A DNA stretch of 64,000 nucleotides from Streptomyces genisteinicus (GTDB taxonomy: Bacteria; Actinomycetota; Actinomycetes; Streptomycetales; Streptomycetaceae): positions 620,001-684,000 of the forward strand of contig NZ_CP060825.1 of the NCBI RefSeq assembly GCF_014489615.1. Reading direction: 5' to 3'. How positions within the stretch are numbered: position 1 is the stretch's first letter; each line of letters opens with the position of its first letter. A program made the translations under genes and the position numbers. Below are positions 34,981 through 44,730 of this stretch, piece by piece. The notes under the pieces were generated by a model that was not told where the DNA came from, searched no databases, and was given only the letters and a program-made list of their open reading frames with translations.

Positions 34981-35028
34981 TGCACCCACCGCGCCCGCCC
35001 GCCGCGCGGGGCGGGCGTCGCGCCGTAT

Positions 35029-35976
35029 TCAGCCGGCTTCGCTCTCGGCCCGCGGGGGCGGGGCGATGATTGCCGTGTGCAGCGCCGCCGCGTACGCCTC
35101 GTCGGGATCGAGCCGGCGGAGTTCCTCCGCGATGAGTTCGGCGGTGGTGCGCACCTTGAGGGCGAGCACCCTGTTCGGCTGGCCCGGGATCGACAGGCGG
35201 GCGACCGGCCCCTCGGGCCGGTCGATGTGGATCTCCCCGTCGGCGGTGCGCAGCCGCACCGCGGTGACGACGGGACCCGCCGTGACGACCTGCTCCACCG
35301 GCACCCCGAGGCGGGCGCAGAACCAGCGGGCGAGCAGTTCGGCGCTGGGGTTCTCCGCCTCGCTCTCCACGACCGCGGAGAGCACTTCGGTGCGCGCCTG
35401 GTCCAGGGCCGCGGCGAGCATGGAGCGCCAGGGGGTCAGCCGCGTCCAGGCCAGGTCGGTGTCGCCGGGCTCGTATCCGTCCGCGCGGGCGGCGAGTTCG
35501 CGCAGCGGTTCCTCGACGGCGTAGGCGTCGGTGATCCGGCGCTGGGCGAGCGAGCCGAGCGGGTCCCGGGCCGGGACCGGGGGCGCGTCGACGGGCCACC
35601 AGACGACGACGGGCGCGTCGGGCAGCAGCAGGGGCAGCACCACCGAGTCGGCACGGTCGGCGAGCTCGCCGTGCAGCCGCAGCAGCACGGTCTCCCCGGC
35701 GCCGGCGTCGCTGCCGAGGCGGACCTCGGCGTCGAGCCGGGTGTCGTGGCGGTCGCGCGGGGAGCGGGCGTGGCGCTTGATGACGACGAGGGTGCGCGAG
35801 GGGTGTTCGCGGGAGGCGTCGCCGGCCGCCTTGATGGCGTCGTAGGCGTTCTCCTCGTCGGTCACGATGACGAGGGTGAGGACCATGCCGACGGCCGGGG
35901 TGCCGATCGCGCGGCGGCCCTGCACCAGCGCCTTGTTGATCTTGCCCGCCGTGGTGTCCGTGAGGTCGATCTTCAT
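35029..35976 (-). CDS. opcA: Glucose-6-phosphate dehydrogenase assembly protein OpcA
   Basis: A 315-aa protein beginning MKIDLTDTTAGKINKALVQGRRAIG, the conserved OpcA N-terminus. The middle contains PDAPVVVWWPVDAPP and RRITDA, and the end PGQPNRVLALKVRTTAELIAEELRRLDPDEAYAAAL, all typical. OpcA activates or assembles the actinobacterial glucose-6-phosphate dehydrogenase. ATG overlaps the zwf stop by 4 nt, so both are made together. Ends at a hairpin, so the usual downstream 6-phosphogluconolactonase gene is not in this operon. Confidence 0.96.
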   Translation of the reverse strand: MKIDLTDTTAGKINKALVQGRRAIGTPAVGMVLTLVIVTDEENAYDAIKAAGDASREHPSRTLVVIKRHARSPRDRHDTRLDAEVRLGSDAGAGETVLLRLHGELADRADSVVLPLLLPDAPVVVWWPVDAPPVPARDPLGSLAQRRITDAYAVEEPLRELAARADGYEPGDTDLAWTRLTPWRSMLAAALDQARTEVLSAVVESEAENPSAELLARWFCARLGVPVEQVVTAGPVVTAVRLRTADGEIHIDRPEGPVARLSIPGQPNRVLALKVRTTAELIAEELRRLDPDEAYAAALHTAIIAPPPRAESEAG

Positions 35977-37508
35977 GGCCTGCGCCAGCTCCGTCCGTCT
36001 CGTGCGAGCATCTCGTCGGCCTCCGCGGGGCCCCAGGTGCCGGAGGCGTACTGCGCGGGCGTGCCGTTCTTCTGCCAGTGGTCCTCGACGGGGTCGAGGA
36101 TGCGCCAGGACTCCTCGACCTCCTCGGTGCGCGGGAACAGGTTGGCGTCGCCGAGGAGGACGTCGAGGATGAGCCGTTCGTACGCCTCGGGGCTGGACTC
36201 GGTGAACGACTCCCCGTAGGCGAAGTCCATGGTCACGTCGCGCAGTTCCATGGAGGTGCCGGGCACCTTGGAGCCGAAGCGCATGGTCACGCCCTCGTCC
36301 GGCTGCACGCGGATGACGAGGGCGTTCTGCCCGAGCTCGTCGGTGGCGGTGGAGTCGAACGGGGAGTGCGGGGCACGCTGGAAGACCACCGCGATCTCGG
36401 TGACCCGGCGCCCCAGCCGCTTGCCGGTGCGCAGGTAGAACGGGACCCCCGCCCAGCGGCGGTTGTCGATGCCGAGCTTGACCGCCGCGTAGGTGTCGGT
36501 GGTCGAGCGGGGCGCGATGCCGTCCTCCTGGAGGTAGCCCACCGCCTGTTCGCCGCCCTGCCAGCCCGCGGCGTACTGGCCGCGCACGGTGTGCCGGCCC
36601 AGGTCGGCGGGGAGGCGGACCGCCCGGAGCACCTTGAGCTTCTCGGTGACGAGGGAGGCCGCGTCGAAGGAGGCGGGCTCCTCCATCGCGGTCAGCGCGA
36701 GCAGCTGGAGGAGGTGGTTCTGGATGACGTCACGGGCGGCGCCGATGCCGTCGTAGTAGCCGGCCCGGCCGCCGATGCCGATGTCCTCGGCCATGGTGAT
36801 CTGCACGTGGTCGACGTACGACCGGTTCCAGACCGGTTCGAAGAGGGTGTTGGCGAAGCGGAGCGCCAGGATGTTCTGGACGGTCTCCTTGCCCAGGTAG
36901 TGGTCGATCCGGAAGACCTCGTCCGGCGCGAAGACGTCGTGGACGATCGCGTTGAGCTCCTTGGCGCTTGCCAGGTCGTGGCCGAAGGGCTTCTCGATGA
37001 CGGCGCGCCGCCAGGAGCCGGCGGGCGCGCCGGACAGCCCGTGGTCCTTGAGCTGCTGGACGACCTTGGGGAAGAACTTGGGCGGCACCGAGAGGTAGAA
37101 GGCGAAGTTGCCGCCGGTGCCCTGGGCCTTGTCGAGGTGCTCGACGGTGGCCCGCAGCTGCTCGAAGGCGCTGTCGTCGTCGAAGTCGCCCTGCACGAAG
37201 CGCATCCCCTCCGCGAGCTGCTGCCACACCTCCTCGCGGAAGGGGGTGCGCGCGTGCTCGCGGACGGCGTCGTGGACCTCCTGGGCGAAGTCCTGGTCGG
37301 CCCAGTCACGGCGGGCGAAGCCGACGAGTGAGAAACCCGGCGGCAGCAGGCCGCGGTTGGCGAGGTCGTAGACGGCGGGCATCAGCTTCTTGCGGGACAG
37401 GTCCCCGGTGACTCCGAAGATCACCAGACCGGAAGGGCCCGCGATCCGGGGCAGTCTCCGGTCGAGGGGGTCCCGCAGCGGATTCGCCCAGCCGCTGTTC
37501 TCCGACAT
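35973..37508 (-). CDS. zwf: Glucose-6-phosphate 1-dehydrogenase
   Basis: A 511-aa enzyme that oxidises glucose-6-phosphate to 6-phosphogluconolactone with NADP+ (oxidative pentose phosphate pathway). The Rossmann motif FGVTGDLSRKKLMPA lies at 31-45, the substrate and catalytic segment RIDHYLGKETVQN near 210, and EKPFGHD near 178. ATG at 37508 with AAGGAGG about 10 nt upstream; the long upstream open frame is Arg/Pro-rich and not coding. Operon zwf-opcA. Streptomyces usually has two zwf copies; the one in the main tkt-tal-zwf-opcA-pgl cluster has different neighbours, so this may be the second copy. Confidence 0.96.
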   Translation of the reverse strand: MSENSGWANPLRDPLDRRLPRIAGPSGLVIFGVTGDLSRKKLMPAVYDLANRGLLPPGFSLVGFARRDWADQDFAQEVHDAVREHARTPFREEVWQQLAEGMRFVQGDFDDDSAFEQLRATVEHLDKAQGTGGNFAFYLSVPPKFFPKVVQQLKDHGLSGAPAGSWRRAVIEKPFGHDLASAKELNAIVHDVFAPDEVFRIDHYLGKETVQNILALRFANTLFEPVWNRSYVDHVQITMAEDIGIGGRAGYYDGIGAARDVIQNHLLQLLALTAMEEPASFDAASLVTEKLKVLRAVRLPADLGRHTVRGQYAAGWQGGEQAVGYLQEDGIAPRSTTDTYAAVKLGIDNRRWAGVPFYLRTGKRLGRRVTEIAVVFQRAPHSPFDSTATDELGQNALVIRVQPDEGVTMRFGSKVPGTSMELRDVTMDFAYGESFTESSPEAYERLILDVLLGDANLFPRTEEVEESWRILDPVEDHWQKNGTPAQYASGTWGPAEADEMLARDGRSWRRP

Positions 37509-37796
37509 GGGGTCAGTCCCTCCTTGAGCGAACGGCGTTTCGGGTGCGTCCGCTCCGAGGATCGCACCTGCCCCGCGTCCCGCGCCCCTTTCGCCCCTTT
37601 GCGGCCGCGTCGCCGGGGCAGCTTCCGCCGGCGGCCGTCGCGCCCCGGCCGGTGGTGGACTGCGCGGGCGGCGCGCGGTCGCCCCGGTCGCGGTGAGCAC
37701 GCCGGGGAGGCCACGTGCGGGCGCCGCCCAGGGGAGCGGACGGCTCCCCCGGGGCGACGCCCGCACGGCACGGCGTCCGGCGGCGGGGCCCGGGTG

Positions 37797-40247
37797 TCAG
37801 CCGGTGAGCGGGGTGACGTGCGCCGGGCAGTGCATCCGGCGCTCGTGGCCGACCCGGCGCTGCGGGCCGGTCAGCCGCAGCCGGACGCGGTGGCGGACGG
37901 CGTCGGCGGAGCTCGACGAGGCCGCCCGCAGCTCCAGGTCGCCCGGTTCCACGATCCTGCCGCCGTCCAGGCCGGTGAACGAGGCCAGGTCCGCGGCGAA
38001 GCGGAAGGTCACCCTGGCCGCCTCCCCCGCCGCGAGCGGCACCCGGGCGTAGCCCACGAGCCGTGCCTGCGGGCGGGTGGTCTGGGCGACCGGGTCGTGC
38101 AGGTAGAGCTGGACGACCTCGGCCCCGTCCCGTGCGCCGGTGTTGCGGACCACGACCTCGATGTCCGCCTCGCCGTCGGTGGCGATCTCCCCGGGCGCGG
38201 GCGCACCGGCCTCCCAGGCGAACGTCGTGTAGGACAGGCCGTGTCCGAAGGGGTAGAGGGGTGTCGGGTCGAGGTTGCTGACGCCGCCGGCGAGCCCGAG
38301 CGGCGGCTGGAGGTACGTCCACGGCTGGCCGCCGGGACCGCGGGGCACCGAGACCGGGAGCCGGCCGCTGGGGTTGACCCGTCCGGACAGCACTCCGGCG
38401 AGCGCGGGCCCGCCCTCCTCGCCGGGGAAGAACGCCTGGACCACGGCGGCCGGCCGGCCGGCCCAGCGGCCCAGGGCGTAGGGGCGGCCGGTGACCAGGA
38501 CGACGACGACGGGCGTGCCGGTGGCCAGCAGGGCGTCCAGCAGCGCGCCCTGGACGCCGGGCAGGGACAGGTCGGCCGCGTCGCACCCCTCCCCCGAGGT
38601 GCCGCGTCCGAAAAGTCCGGCGCGGTCGCCGACGACGGCGACGCAGACGTCGGCGTCACGGGCGGCGGCCACCGCGTCGGCGATGCGCGAGGTGTCCGGT
38701 CCGTCCACGTCACAGCCCTCGGCGAACCGGACGTCGGCCGCCGGGAACTCCGCGGTGAGGGAGGCGAGGACGGTGGGGATGTCCACACCCACGGGGACCT
38801 CGGGGTGGGAGACGCCCACATGGCTGGGGAAGCTGTAGCAGCCGAGCATGGCGAGGGGGTCGTTCGCGCGGGGGCCGACCACGGCGATGCGGGCGGGCGC
38901 GTCCAGCGGGAGGACTCCGCCGTCGTCGGCGAGCAGGACGCAGGAGCGTTCGGCCAGCAGCCGGGCCGTCTCCCGGTTGGCCGGCGGGTCGAGGTCCACG
39001 GTGCCGCGCACCTGTTCGGGCACGCCGTCGCCCTCCGCGGCGGCGAGCGCGGGCGGCAGCGCGGACCAGCCGGGGTCCAGCAGGCCGAGTCCGCACTTCT
39101 GGAGCAGCACCCGCCGCAGCGCCCGGTCGACGAGCTCCTCGGGCACGGAGCCGTCGCGCACCGCGCCGACGAGCGCGTCGCCGTACGAGCGGACGGTGGG
39201 CAGTTCGACGTCGACTCCCGCGGTGAGCGCGACGCGGGCGGCGTCCGGGCGGTCGGCGGCGACCTTGTGGAGGGTCTCCAGGAAGCCGATACCGAAGTAG
39301 TCGGCGACGACGGTCCCGTCGAAGCCCCAGGCGTCCCGCAGCAGGCCGGTCAGCAGGCGGTGGTCGGCGGCGGCGGGGACCCCGTCGATCTCGGCGTAGG
39401 AGTGCATCACCGAACGGGCGCCGCCTTCGCGCAGGGCCATCTCGAACGGCGGGAGGATGACGTCGGCCATTTCGCGGGCGCCCGCCCGCACGGGGGCGAG
39501 GTTGCGGGCGCCGGCCGACGCGGAGTAGCCGGCGAAGTGCTTGAGGGTGGCGACGACTCCGGCCGCCTCCAGACCGCGGACGTAGGCACTGCCGATGGTG
39601 GCGACCAGGTAGGGGTCCTCGCCGATGGTCTCCTCCACCCGTCCCCAGCGCAGGTCCCGGACGACGTCGAGGACGGGGGCGAGGCCCTGGTGGACGCCGA
39701 CGGACCGGAGGTCGCGGCCGATGCGGCCGGCCATCTCGGTGACGAGTTCGGTGTCGAAGGCGGCGCCCCAGGCCAGGGGTACGGGGTAGGCGGTGGCGCC
39801 CCAGGCGGTGAAGCCGGCGAGGCATTCCTCGTGGGCGAGCGCGGGAATGCCGAAGCGGTTCGCCTCGGCGATCCGCCGTTGCGCGCGGGCGAGGGCGAGG
39901 GCCCCGGTCGCCGGGTCCACGGGCGCGGTTCCGAAGGGCCGGGTCAGCTGTCCGAGGCCGCGGGTGATCAGGCTCTCCCAGTCGACGGGGTCCACCATGT
40001 CGTTCTGGTGGGGGGCGACGCCGTCGCCGTCGGTGTCGGCGCCCACCCACACCCCGTAGAGCTGGGCGGTCTTCTCCTCGAGCGTCATCCGTCCGATGAG
40101 GTCGCCGACCCGCTCCTCGGGGGCGAGCGCGGTGTCGCGCCAGGGAGCGCCGGTGCGGTCCGGGGCGCTGTCCGTGCCGCGCGGGGCGGCGGCGGCCGGG
40201 GGCGCGCCGGACGCGGGCGGCGCGTCCGGGGCAGGGGGGATTGCCAT
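37797..40247 (-). CDS. GH3 beta-glycosidase (beta-xylosidase or beta-glucosidase)
   Basis: An 816-aa glycoside hydrolase family 3 enzyme with N-terminal TIM barrel (about 45-370), an alpha/beta sandwich (about 420-640) and a C-terminal Fn3-like domain (about 700-790). Conserved motifs are KHFAGYSAS, RGLEAAGVVATLKHF, the nucleophile Asp in FDGTVVADYFG and FGHGLSYTTF near the end. No signal peptide, so cytoplasmic, acting on sugars brought in by the importer encoded just upstream. The operon order (binding protein, two permeases, GH3 enzyme, divergent LacI gene) is the same as bxlREFGA of Streptomyces, which handles xylo-oligosaccharides. ATG at 40247 with GAGAGGA upstream. Confidence 0.9.
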   Translation of the reverse strand: MAIPPAPDAPPASGAPPAAAAPRGTDSAPDRTGAPWRDTALAPEERVGDLIGRMTLEEKTAQLYGVWVGADTDGDGVAPHQNDMVDPVDWESLITRGLGQLTRPFGTAPVDPATGALALARAQRRIAEANRFGIPALAHEECLAGFTAWGATAYPVPLAWGAAFDTELVTEMAGRIGRDLRSVGVHQGLAPVLDVVRDLRWGRVEETIGEDPYLVATIGSAYVRGLEAAGVVATLKHFAGYSASAGARNLAPVRAGAREMADVILPPFEMALREGGARSVMHSYAEIDGVPAAADHRLLTGLLRDAWGFDGTVVADYFGIGFLETLHKVAADRPDAARVALTAGVDVELPTVRSYGDALVGAVRDGSVPEELVDRALRRVLLQKCGLGLLDPGWSALPPALAAAEGDGVPEQVRGTVDLDPPANRETARLLAERSCVLLADDGGVLPLDAPARIAVVGPRANDPLAMLGCYSFPSHVGVSHPEVPVGVDIPTVLASLTAEFPAADVRFAEGCDVDGPDTSRIADAVAAARDADVCVAVVGDRAGLFGRGTSGEGCDAADLSLPGVQGALLDALLATGTPVVVVLVTGRPYALGRWAGRPAAVVQAFFPGEEGGPALAGVLSGRVNPSGRLPVSVPRGPGGQPWTYLQPPLGLAGGVSNLDPTPLYPFGHGLSYTTFAWEAGAPAPGEIATDGEADIEVVVRNTGARDGAEVVQLYLHDPVAQTTRPQARLVGYARVPLAAGEAARVTFRFAADLASFTGLDGGRIVEPGDLELRAASSSSADAVRHRVRLRLTGPQRRVGHERRMHCPAHVTPLTG

Positions 40248-40312
40248 CGGGCAGGTGTTCCTCTCGTCGTTGCGGACCGGTACGGGCGGGCGGCCGGAGC
40301 GGTGGGGCTCCG

Positions 40313-41182
40313 TCACTTGCCGCCGACGCCCATCAGTCCGTTGGTCAGGGCGCGCCGGGCGAAGAGGTAGACCGTGAAGACCGGGACCACGGAGAGCACG
40401 ACGGCGGCCAGCAGCGCGGGCACGTTCAGCCCGAACTGCCCCATGAAGGTGAAGAGTCCGAGGGTCAGCACACGCTGCTCCTCGGACTGGGTGAGGATGA
40501 GGGGGAAGAGGAAGCCGTTCCACGCCTGGAGCGCGGAGAAGATCCCCACGGTGCTGATGCCCGCCCGGCTCATCGGCACGGTCAGCTGCCACAGCATCCG
40601 CAGCGGACGGGCCCCGTCGAGGGCCATCGCCTCGTACAGCTCCTCGGAGATGTCGCGCATGGCCGAGGTGAGGACCAGCACGGCGACGGGCATCGCGAAG
40701 GCGGCGGTGGGCAGGATGACCGCGAGCAGGGTGTCGTACATGCCCATCTTCGCGATGAGCAGGTACAGCGGCACGACCACGGCCTGCGCCGGAATGGCCA
40801 CGCCGAGCAGGAAGGTCCGGAAGACCGCCATGGAGGCGGCGCTGCGGGTGCGCACGGCGACGTAGGCGACCGGGACGGAGAGGACCAGGACCAGGGCGAC
40901 GGTCGCGACGGCGACCACGGCGGTGTTCCCCATCAGGGTGAGGAAGCCGCTGTCGAGGACGAAGCCGTAGTTGTCGAGCGTGGGATCGGCGGGCGGTGCG
41001 AGCGGGTTGCCGGAGAGCGCCTGGTCCTGCCGGGTCAGCGAGGACGAGATCAAGGTGTACAGCGGCAGCAGCACGACGACGAGCCAGACGAGGGCGCCGG
41101 CTCCGGCGAGCGGGTTCCCGAGGCGGCGGGGGCGGCGGGCGGCGGGGCGGGCCGCGGTAGGGTGCGCGGACATCGCGGTCAC
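40313..41182 (-). CDS. Sugar ABC transporter permease (MalG type, BxlG-like)
   Basis: A 289-aa inner-membrane permease with six predicted helices and the EAA loop EELYEAMALDGARPLRMLWQLTVPMS, which docks the ATPase. GTG at 41182 overlaps the stop of the other permease (GTGA). The pair forms the channel of a CUT1-family importer; the ATPase (MsiK, shared by several Streptomyces importers) is not encoded here, as is usual. The order of genes suggests xylobiose or another beta-linked oligosaccharide as substrate. Confidence 0.92.
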   Translation of the reverse strand: MTAMSAHPTAARPAARRPRRLGNPLAGAGALVWLVVVLLPLYTLISSSLTRQDQALSGNPLAPPADPTLDNYGFVLDSGFLTLMGNTAVVAVATVALVLVLSVPVAYVAVRTRSAASMAVFRTFLLGVAIPAQAVVVPLYLLIAKMGMYDTLLAVILPTAAFAMPVAVLVLTSAMRDISEELYEAMALDGARPLRMLWQLTVPMSRAGISTVGIFSALQAWNGFLFPLILTQSEEQRVLTLGLFTFMGQFGLNVPALLAAVVLSVVPVFTVYLFARRALTNGLMGVGGK

Positions 41183-42144
41183 ATCCCTTCCCTGGTCGAG
41201 CGCATCGCGCCGAATCCGCTGAACCTGACCATCAGCAGGGACAGTCCGGTCGCGACGACGACGAGCGCGGTGGCGACGGCGCTGGCGTAGCCGAGGTCGT
41301 AGCTCTGGAAGCCGGCCCGGTACATCAGGTAGGGCACGATGGTGGTGTCGGTGCCCGGACCGCCCTTGGTCATGATCAGCACGGTGTCGAAGTAGGTCAG
41401 CGAGCCGACGACCATGAGCACCGACGACGTGGTGATGGTGTTCCGCAGCTGCGGCAGGGTGATCGAGAAGAACTGCCGGACCGGTCCCGCGCCGTCGATG
41501 GCGGCGGCCTGGTAGAGCACCTGCGGGATCTGCCGCATGCCGCCCTGGTAGATCAGGGTGTGGAACGGCATGAACTGCCAGCCGCCGACGAAGGCGATGG
41601 TGAGCAGCGCCCCGGTGGACGAGCCGAGGATGTTCGGGTCGATGCCGAACCAGGGGCCGATCTCCTTGACGACGCCGAAGTTGGGGTCGAGCAGGGCGTG
41701 GAAGAGCACGGAGATCGCCGTGGTGGAGAGCAGCAGCGGCAGGAAGAAGACTGCCGACAGCACGGCCCTGTTGCGCTGGCGGCCGGCCGCCCAGACGCCC
41801 AGCAGCAGGGCGACGGGCGTCTGGAAGAGCCAGCTGATCACGGTGAGCAGTGCGCTGAGCCTGGCGGCCTGGAGGAACTCGGGGTCCCCGAAGAGCCGGG
41901 TCCAGTTGTCGAACCCGACGGGTGTGGGCGAGGTCAGTCCGTCCCAGGAGGTGAAGGACAGGTAGACGGCGAGGCCCATCGGCACGACGGCGAACAGGGC
42001 GAAGAAGACGAGACCGGGCAGGGCCCAGGCGGCGGAGGGGCGGCCGGGGGCCCGGCGGCGGCCGGCCGCCGGGCGGCGGCGGGGCCGAGGGCCCGCCGCC
42101 GCGCCGGTCCGCTGCTTCTCGAGCGGTGTGGTGACGGTGGTCAT
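41179..42144 (-). CDS. Sugar ABC transporter permease (MalF type, BxlF-like)
   Basis: A 321-aa permease with a basic Arg/Pro-rich cytoplasmic head (1-38), six membrane helices and the EAA-like loop PQVLYQAAAIDGAGPVRQFFSITLPQL. ATG at 42144, 2 nt after the stop of the binding-protein gene. Partner of the permease at 40313 in a CUT1 importer without its own ATPase. Confidence 0.92.
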   Translation of the reverse strand: MTTVTTPLEKQRTGAAAGPRPRRRPAAGRRRAPGRPSAAWALPGLVFFALFAVVPMGLAVYLSFTSWDGLTSPTPVGFDNWTRLFGDPEFLQAARLSALLTVISWLFQTPVALLLGVWAAGRQRNRAVLSAVFFLPLLLSTTAISVLFHALLDPNFGVVKEIGPWFGIDPNILGSSTGALLTIAFVGGWQFMPFHTLIYQGGMRQIPQVLYQAAAIDGAGPVRQFFSITLPQLRNTITTSSVLMVVGSLTYFDTVLIMTKGGPGTDTTIVPYLMYRAGFQSYDLGYASAVATALVVVATGLSLLMVRFSGFGAMRSTREGM

Positions 42145-42146
42145 GG

Positions 42147-43463
42147 TTACGTGAGCGCCTTGAGGGCTTCGGTGAACTGCTCGGGCGACGACGTGCCGGC
42201 GAAGAGCTTGTTGATCTCCGTCAGCATCGGGGTGGCCTTGTCGGCTTCGAGGGCCTGGTCCCAGGAGAGGGTGAAGTCGGGGGCCTGCTGGACCATCCGG
42301 TACTGGAACTCGGCGAAGGCGGGGTTGGGCGAGGAGGCCAGGGTGTCCCCGGCGTCCGCGGTCGTGGGGATGTCTCCGTTGTCGACGAGCGCCTTGGTGT
42401 ACTCCGGCGACGCCATCTGCTTGAGGAACGCGACGGCGGCGTCCTTGTGCTTGGTCCTGGCGTTGACGGACCAGTAGTTGGTGGGGTTGCCGACCACGTT
42501 GCCGGCGTCGCCCCTGCCGCCGGGCACGGTGGGGAAGGCGGTCCAGCCGAGGTCGTTCTTCGCGAACTCGGGGGCCTTGCCGAGCTGGGTCGAGTACTCC
42601 CAGGAGCCCATCAGGTGCATGGCGGCCCTGCCCTGGGCGAAGAGCGCCGGGGCGCCGCCGTTGGCGTAGGAGACCGAGGTGAAGTTCCTGCCGAACGCCC
42701 CGTCGTCGATCAGCTGCTTCACCATCGTGGCGGCCTCCAGGACGGCCGGGTCGCCCCAGGCGGAGGAGTCGCCGTTCTGGATCCGGCGGAAGACGTCTGC
42801 GCCGCCGACGCGGTCGAGCAGGTACTCCAGCCACATCAGCTGCGTCCAGGCGTCGGTGCCGCCGAGCGCGAAGGGGGTGATCTCCTTCTCCTTGAAGGCC
42901 GTGACGGCCTTCGTCAGGTCCTCCCAGGTCTTCGGCGGCTGGAGCCCGTGCTCGGCGAAGAGGGTCTTGTTGTAGAAGAGCATGACCGGCTGCATGCCGC
43001 GCATCGGGACGCCGTAGATCTTGCCGTCCAGGCTGCCGGCGGTGACGACCGGGGAGAGGAAGCCGTCCTTCAGGACGGGGTCGCTCTCGAAGGCGGACGT
43101 CAGATCGACGAGCTGGCCGGCGTCGACGTAGGGCTTGATGGAGCCGCCGCCCCAGTTGAAGAAGATGTCGGGGGCGTTCGGCGAGCCCATGGCGGTGCGC
43201 AGCTTGTTGACGTACTCGGCGCCGGGCACGGAGACGAGTTCGACCTTGACGTCGGACGTCTTGTTGAACGTGTCGACCGCGGCCTGCTGGACCTTCACGG
43301 CGTCGTCGCCGTAGACGTAGGCGGTGAGGGTGCCGCTCCCTCCCGCCGAGTCCCCGCCGCTGCCGGAACCGCAGCCCGCGAGGACGGCCGTCATGGCCGC
43401 GGCGGCGATCGCCGCGGTCCATCGCACCGCTCGCGACCTGCCGCGCACTCTCTCCGACCTCAT
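42147..43463 (-). CDS. Sugar-binding lipoprotein of an ABC importer (BxlE-like)
   Basis: A 438-aa extracellular solute-binding protein of the CUT1 group. The signal peptide ends in lipobox LAGC (Cys31), so it is lipid-anchored. Typical motifs are [41 protein letters not shown] and [11 protein letters not shown] at 43463 with GGAGAGG upstream. First gene of the importer/GH3 operon. Promoter and operator lie at 43476-43539. Confidence 0.93.
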   Translation of the reverse strand: MRSERVRGRSRAVRWTAAIAAAAMTAVLAGCGSGSGGDSAGGSGTLTAYVYGDDAVKVQQAAVDTFNKTSDVKVELVSVPGAEYVNKLRTAMGSPNAPDIFFNWGGGSIKPYVDAGQLVDLTSAFESDPVLKDGFLSPVVTAGSLDGKIYGVPMRGMQPVMLFYNKTLFAEHGLQPPKTWEDLTKAVTAFKEKEITPFALGGTDAWTQLMWLEYLLDRVGGADVFRRIQNGDSSAWGDPAVLEAATMVKQLIDDGAFGRNFTSVSYANGGAPALFAQGRAAMHLMGSWEYSTQLGKAPEFAKNDLGWTAFPTVPGGRGDAGNVVGNPTNYWSVNARTKHKDAAVAFLKQMASPEYTKALVDNGDIPTTADAGDTLASSPNPAFAEFQYRMVQQAPDFTLSWDQALEADKATPMLTEINKLFAGTSSPEQFTEALKALT

Positions 43464-43475
43464 ACCGCACCTCTC

Positions 43476-43486
43476 CGAAACTTTCG
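43476..43486. promoter_or_regulatory. Palindrome CGAAACTTTCG, probable repressor operator
   Basis: Inverted repeat CGAAA-C-TTTCG, 12 nt before the binding-protein start and touching its ribosome site, downstream of the promoter at 43511-43539. It is the natural site for the divergent LacI regulator at 43612. The centre differs from the CG-centred boxes of CebR-like regulators. Confidence 0.6.
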
Positions 43487-43510
43487 AGTTGCCCGTCGAA
43501 TGTTGCCGGA

Positions 43511-43539
43511 ACCGTACGAGCGGGTTTCGGGCCCGTCAA
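43511..43539 (-). promoter_or_regulatory. Promoter of the importer/GH3 operon
   Basis: On the minus strand TTGACG (43539-43534) and TACGGT (43516-43511) are separated by 17 nt, a near-ideal vegetative promoter. It would start transcription about 45 nt before the ATG at 43463. Confidence 0.7.
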
Positions 43540-43576
43540 GGGGTGGGGCGGAGGCTCCACGATCGAAAGTCGGACC

Positions 43577-43604
43577 TTGCACGGAAGGGGCGGCAGGCTA
43601 CGAT
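43577..43604 (+). promoter_or_regulatory. Leaderless promoter of the LacI gene
   Basis: TTGCAC at 43577-43582 and TACGAT at 43599-43604 with a 16-nt spacer. The -10 is followed by 7 nt and the ATG at 43612. Confidence 0.55.
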
Positions 43605-43611
43605 GCGCGGC

Positions 43612-44673
43612 ATGAGACCCGCCAACGCCCACTCCCGGCCTGACCAGCAGCCGGAGCCCGAAGGGCCTGCCGCGGGCGGCGCAACGCTCGCCGCCATCGC
43701 CCGTGCGGCCGGGGTGTCCGCCCCGACAGTTTCGAAGGTCCTGAACGGCCGTGCGGACGTCGCCCCGGCCACCCGCACCCGGGTGGAGGCCCTGCTGCGG
43801 CAGCACGGCTACCGCCGGCGCCGCAGCCCCGCACAGCAGTCGCGGATGATCGATCTCGTCTTCCACGAGCTGGAGAGCTCCTGGGCGATGGAGGTCATCA
43901 GGGGCGTGGAGAACGTCGCCCGCGAGGAGGGCCTGAGCCTGGTGCTCTCCGAGAGCGCGGGCCGGCTGATGCCGGGGCAGACCTGGGTGGACGGCGTCCT
44001 GGCCCGGCGTCCGGCCGGGGTGATCCTGGTGCTCTCCGATCTCGACGCGGCCCAGCGCGCCCAGCTGACCAGTCGCAACATCCCGTTCGTCGTGGTCGAT
44101 CCGGCCGGCGACCCCGGTGACGACCTGCCGTCGGTGGGCACCACGAACTGGCAGGGCGGGCTGGCGGCGACCCGGCATCTGCTGGAGCTCGGCCACACCC
44201 GCATCGGCGTGATCGGCGGACCGGCCCGGATGATGTGCAGCCGGGCGCGGATAGACGGCTACCGCTCGGCGCTGGAGGCGGCGGGCGTACCCGTGGACCC
44301 GGAGCTGGTGCGCGAGGGCGACTTCCACCACGAGGCGGGACACGCGGCGGGCATGGAGCTGCTGCGCCTGCCCGACCGGCCCACGGCGGTCTTCACCGGC
44401 AACGACCTCCAGGCCCTGGGGCTCTACGAGGCCGCCCGTGAACTGGGGCTGCGCATCCCGGAGGACCTGAGCGTGGTCGGCTTCGACGACCTGCCGCTCG
44501 CACGGTGGGTCGGCCCGCCGCTGACCACCGTCCGCCAGCCGCTGACCGAGATGGCGGAGGCGGCCGCCCGGCTGGTGCTCGACCTGGGGCGCGGCCGCCG
44601 CCCGGCGGCCACCCGGGTGGACCTCGCCACCACGCTGGTGGTGCGCAACAGCACCGCCGCCCGCCAGGGCTGA
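43612..44673 (+). CDS. LacI-family repressor of the importer/GH3 operon (BxlR-like)
   Basis: A 353-aa regulator. After a 20-residue Pro-rich head comes the HTH and hinge (TLAAIARAAGVSAPTVSKVLNGRADVAPATR). The sugar-binding domain ends with [24 protein letters not shown]. An ATG at 43603 is in frame, but the -10 at 43599 overlaps it, so 43612 is preferred as a leaderless start. Divergent from the binding-protein gene, so it most likely represses that operon via CGAAACTTTCG. Confidence 0.92.
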   Translation: MRPANAHSRPDQQPEPEGPAAGGATLAAIARAAGVSAPTVSKVLNGRADVAPATRTRVEALLRQHGYRRRRSPAQQSRMIDLVFHELESSWAMEVIRGVENVAREEGLSLVLSESAGRLMPGQTWVDGVLARRPAGVILVLSDLDAAQRAQLTSRNIPFVVVDPAGDPGDDLPSVGTTNWQGGLAATRHLLELGHTRIGVIGGPARMMCSRARIDGYRSALEAAGVPVDPELVREGDFHHEAGHAAGMELLRLPDRPTAVFTGNDLQALGLYEAARELGLRIPEDLSVVGFDDLPLARWVGPPLTTVRQPLTEMAEAAARLVLDLGRGRRPAATRVDLATTLVVRNSTAARQG

Positions 44674-44680
44674 CCGACGC

Positions 44681-44730
44681 CGCCGGAGGGGCGGCCGGGA
44701 CCGTCACCGGTCCCGGCCGCCCCTCCGGCG
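44681..44730 (+). terminator. Perfect 23-bp hairpin terminator
   Basis: Arms 44681-44703 and 44708-44730, 4-nt loop, 7 nt after the lacI stop. Confidence 0.8.
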
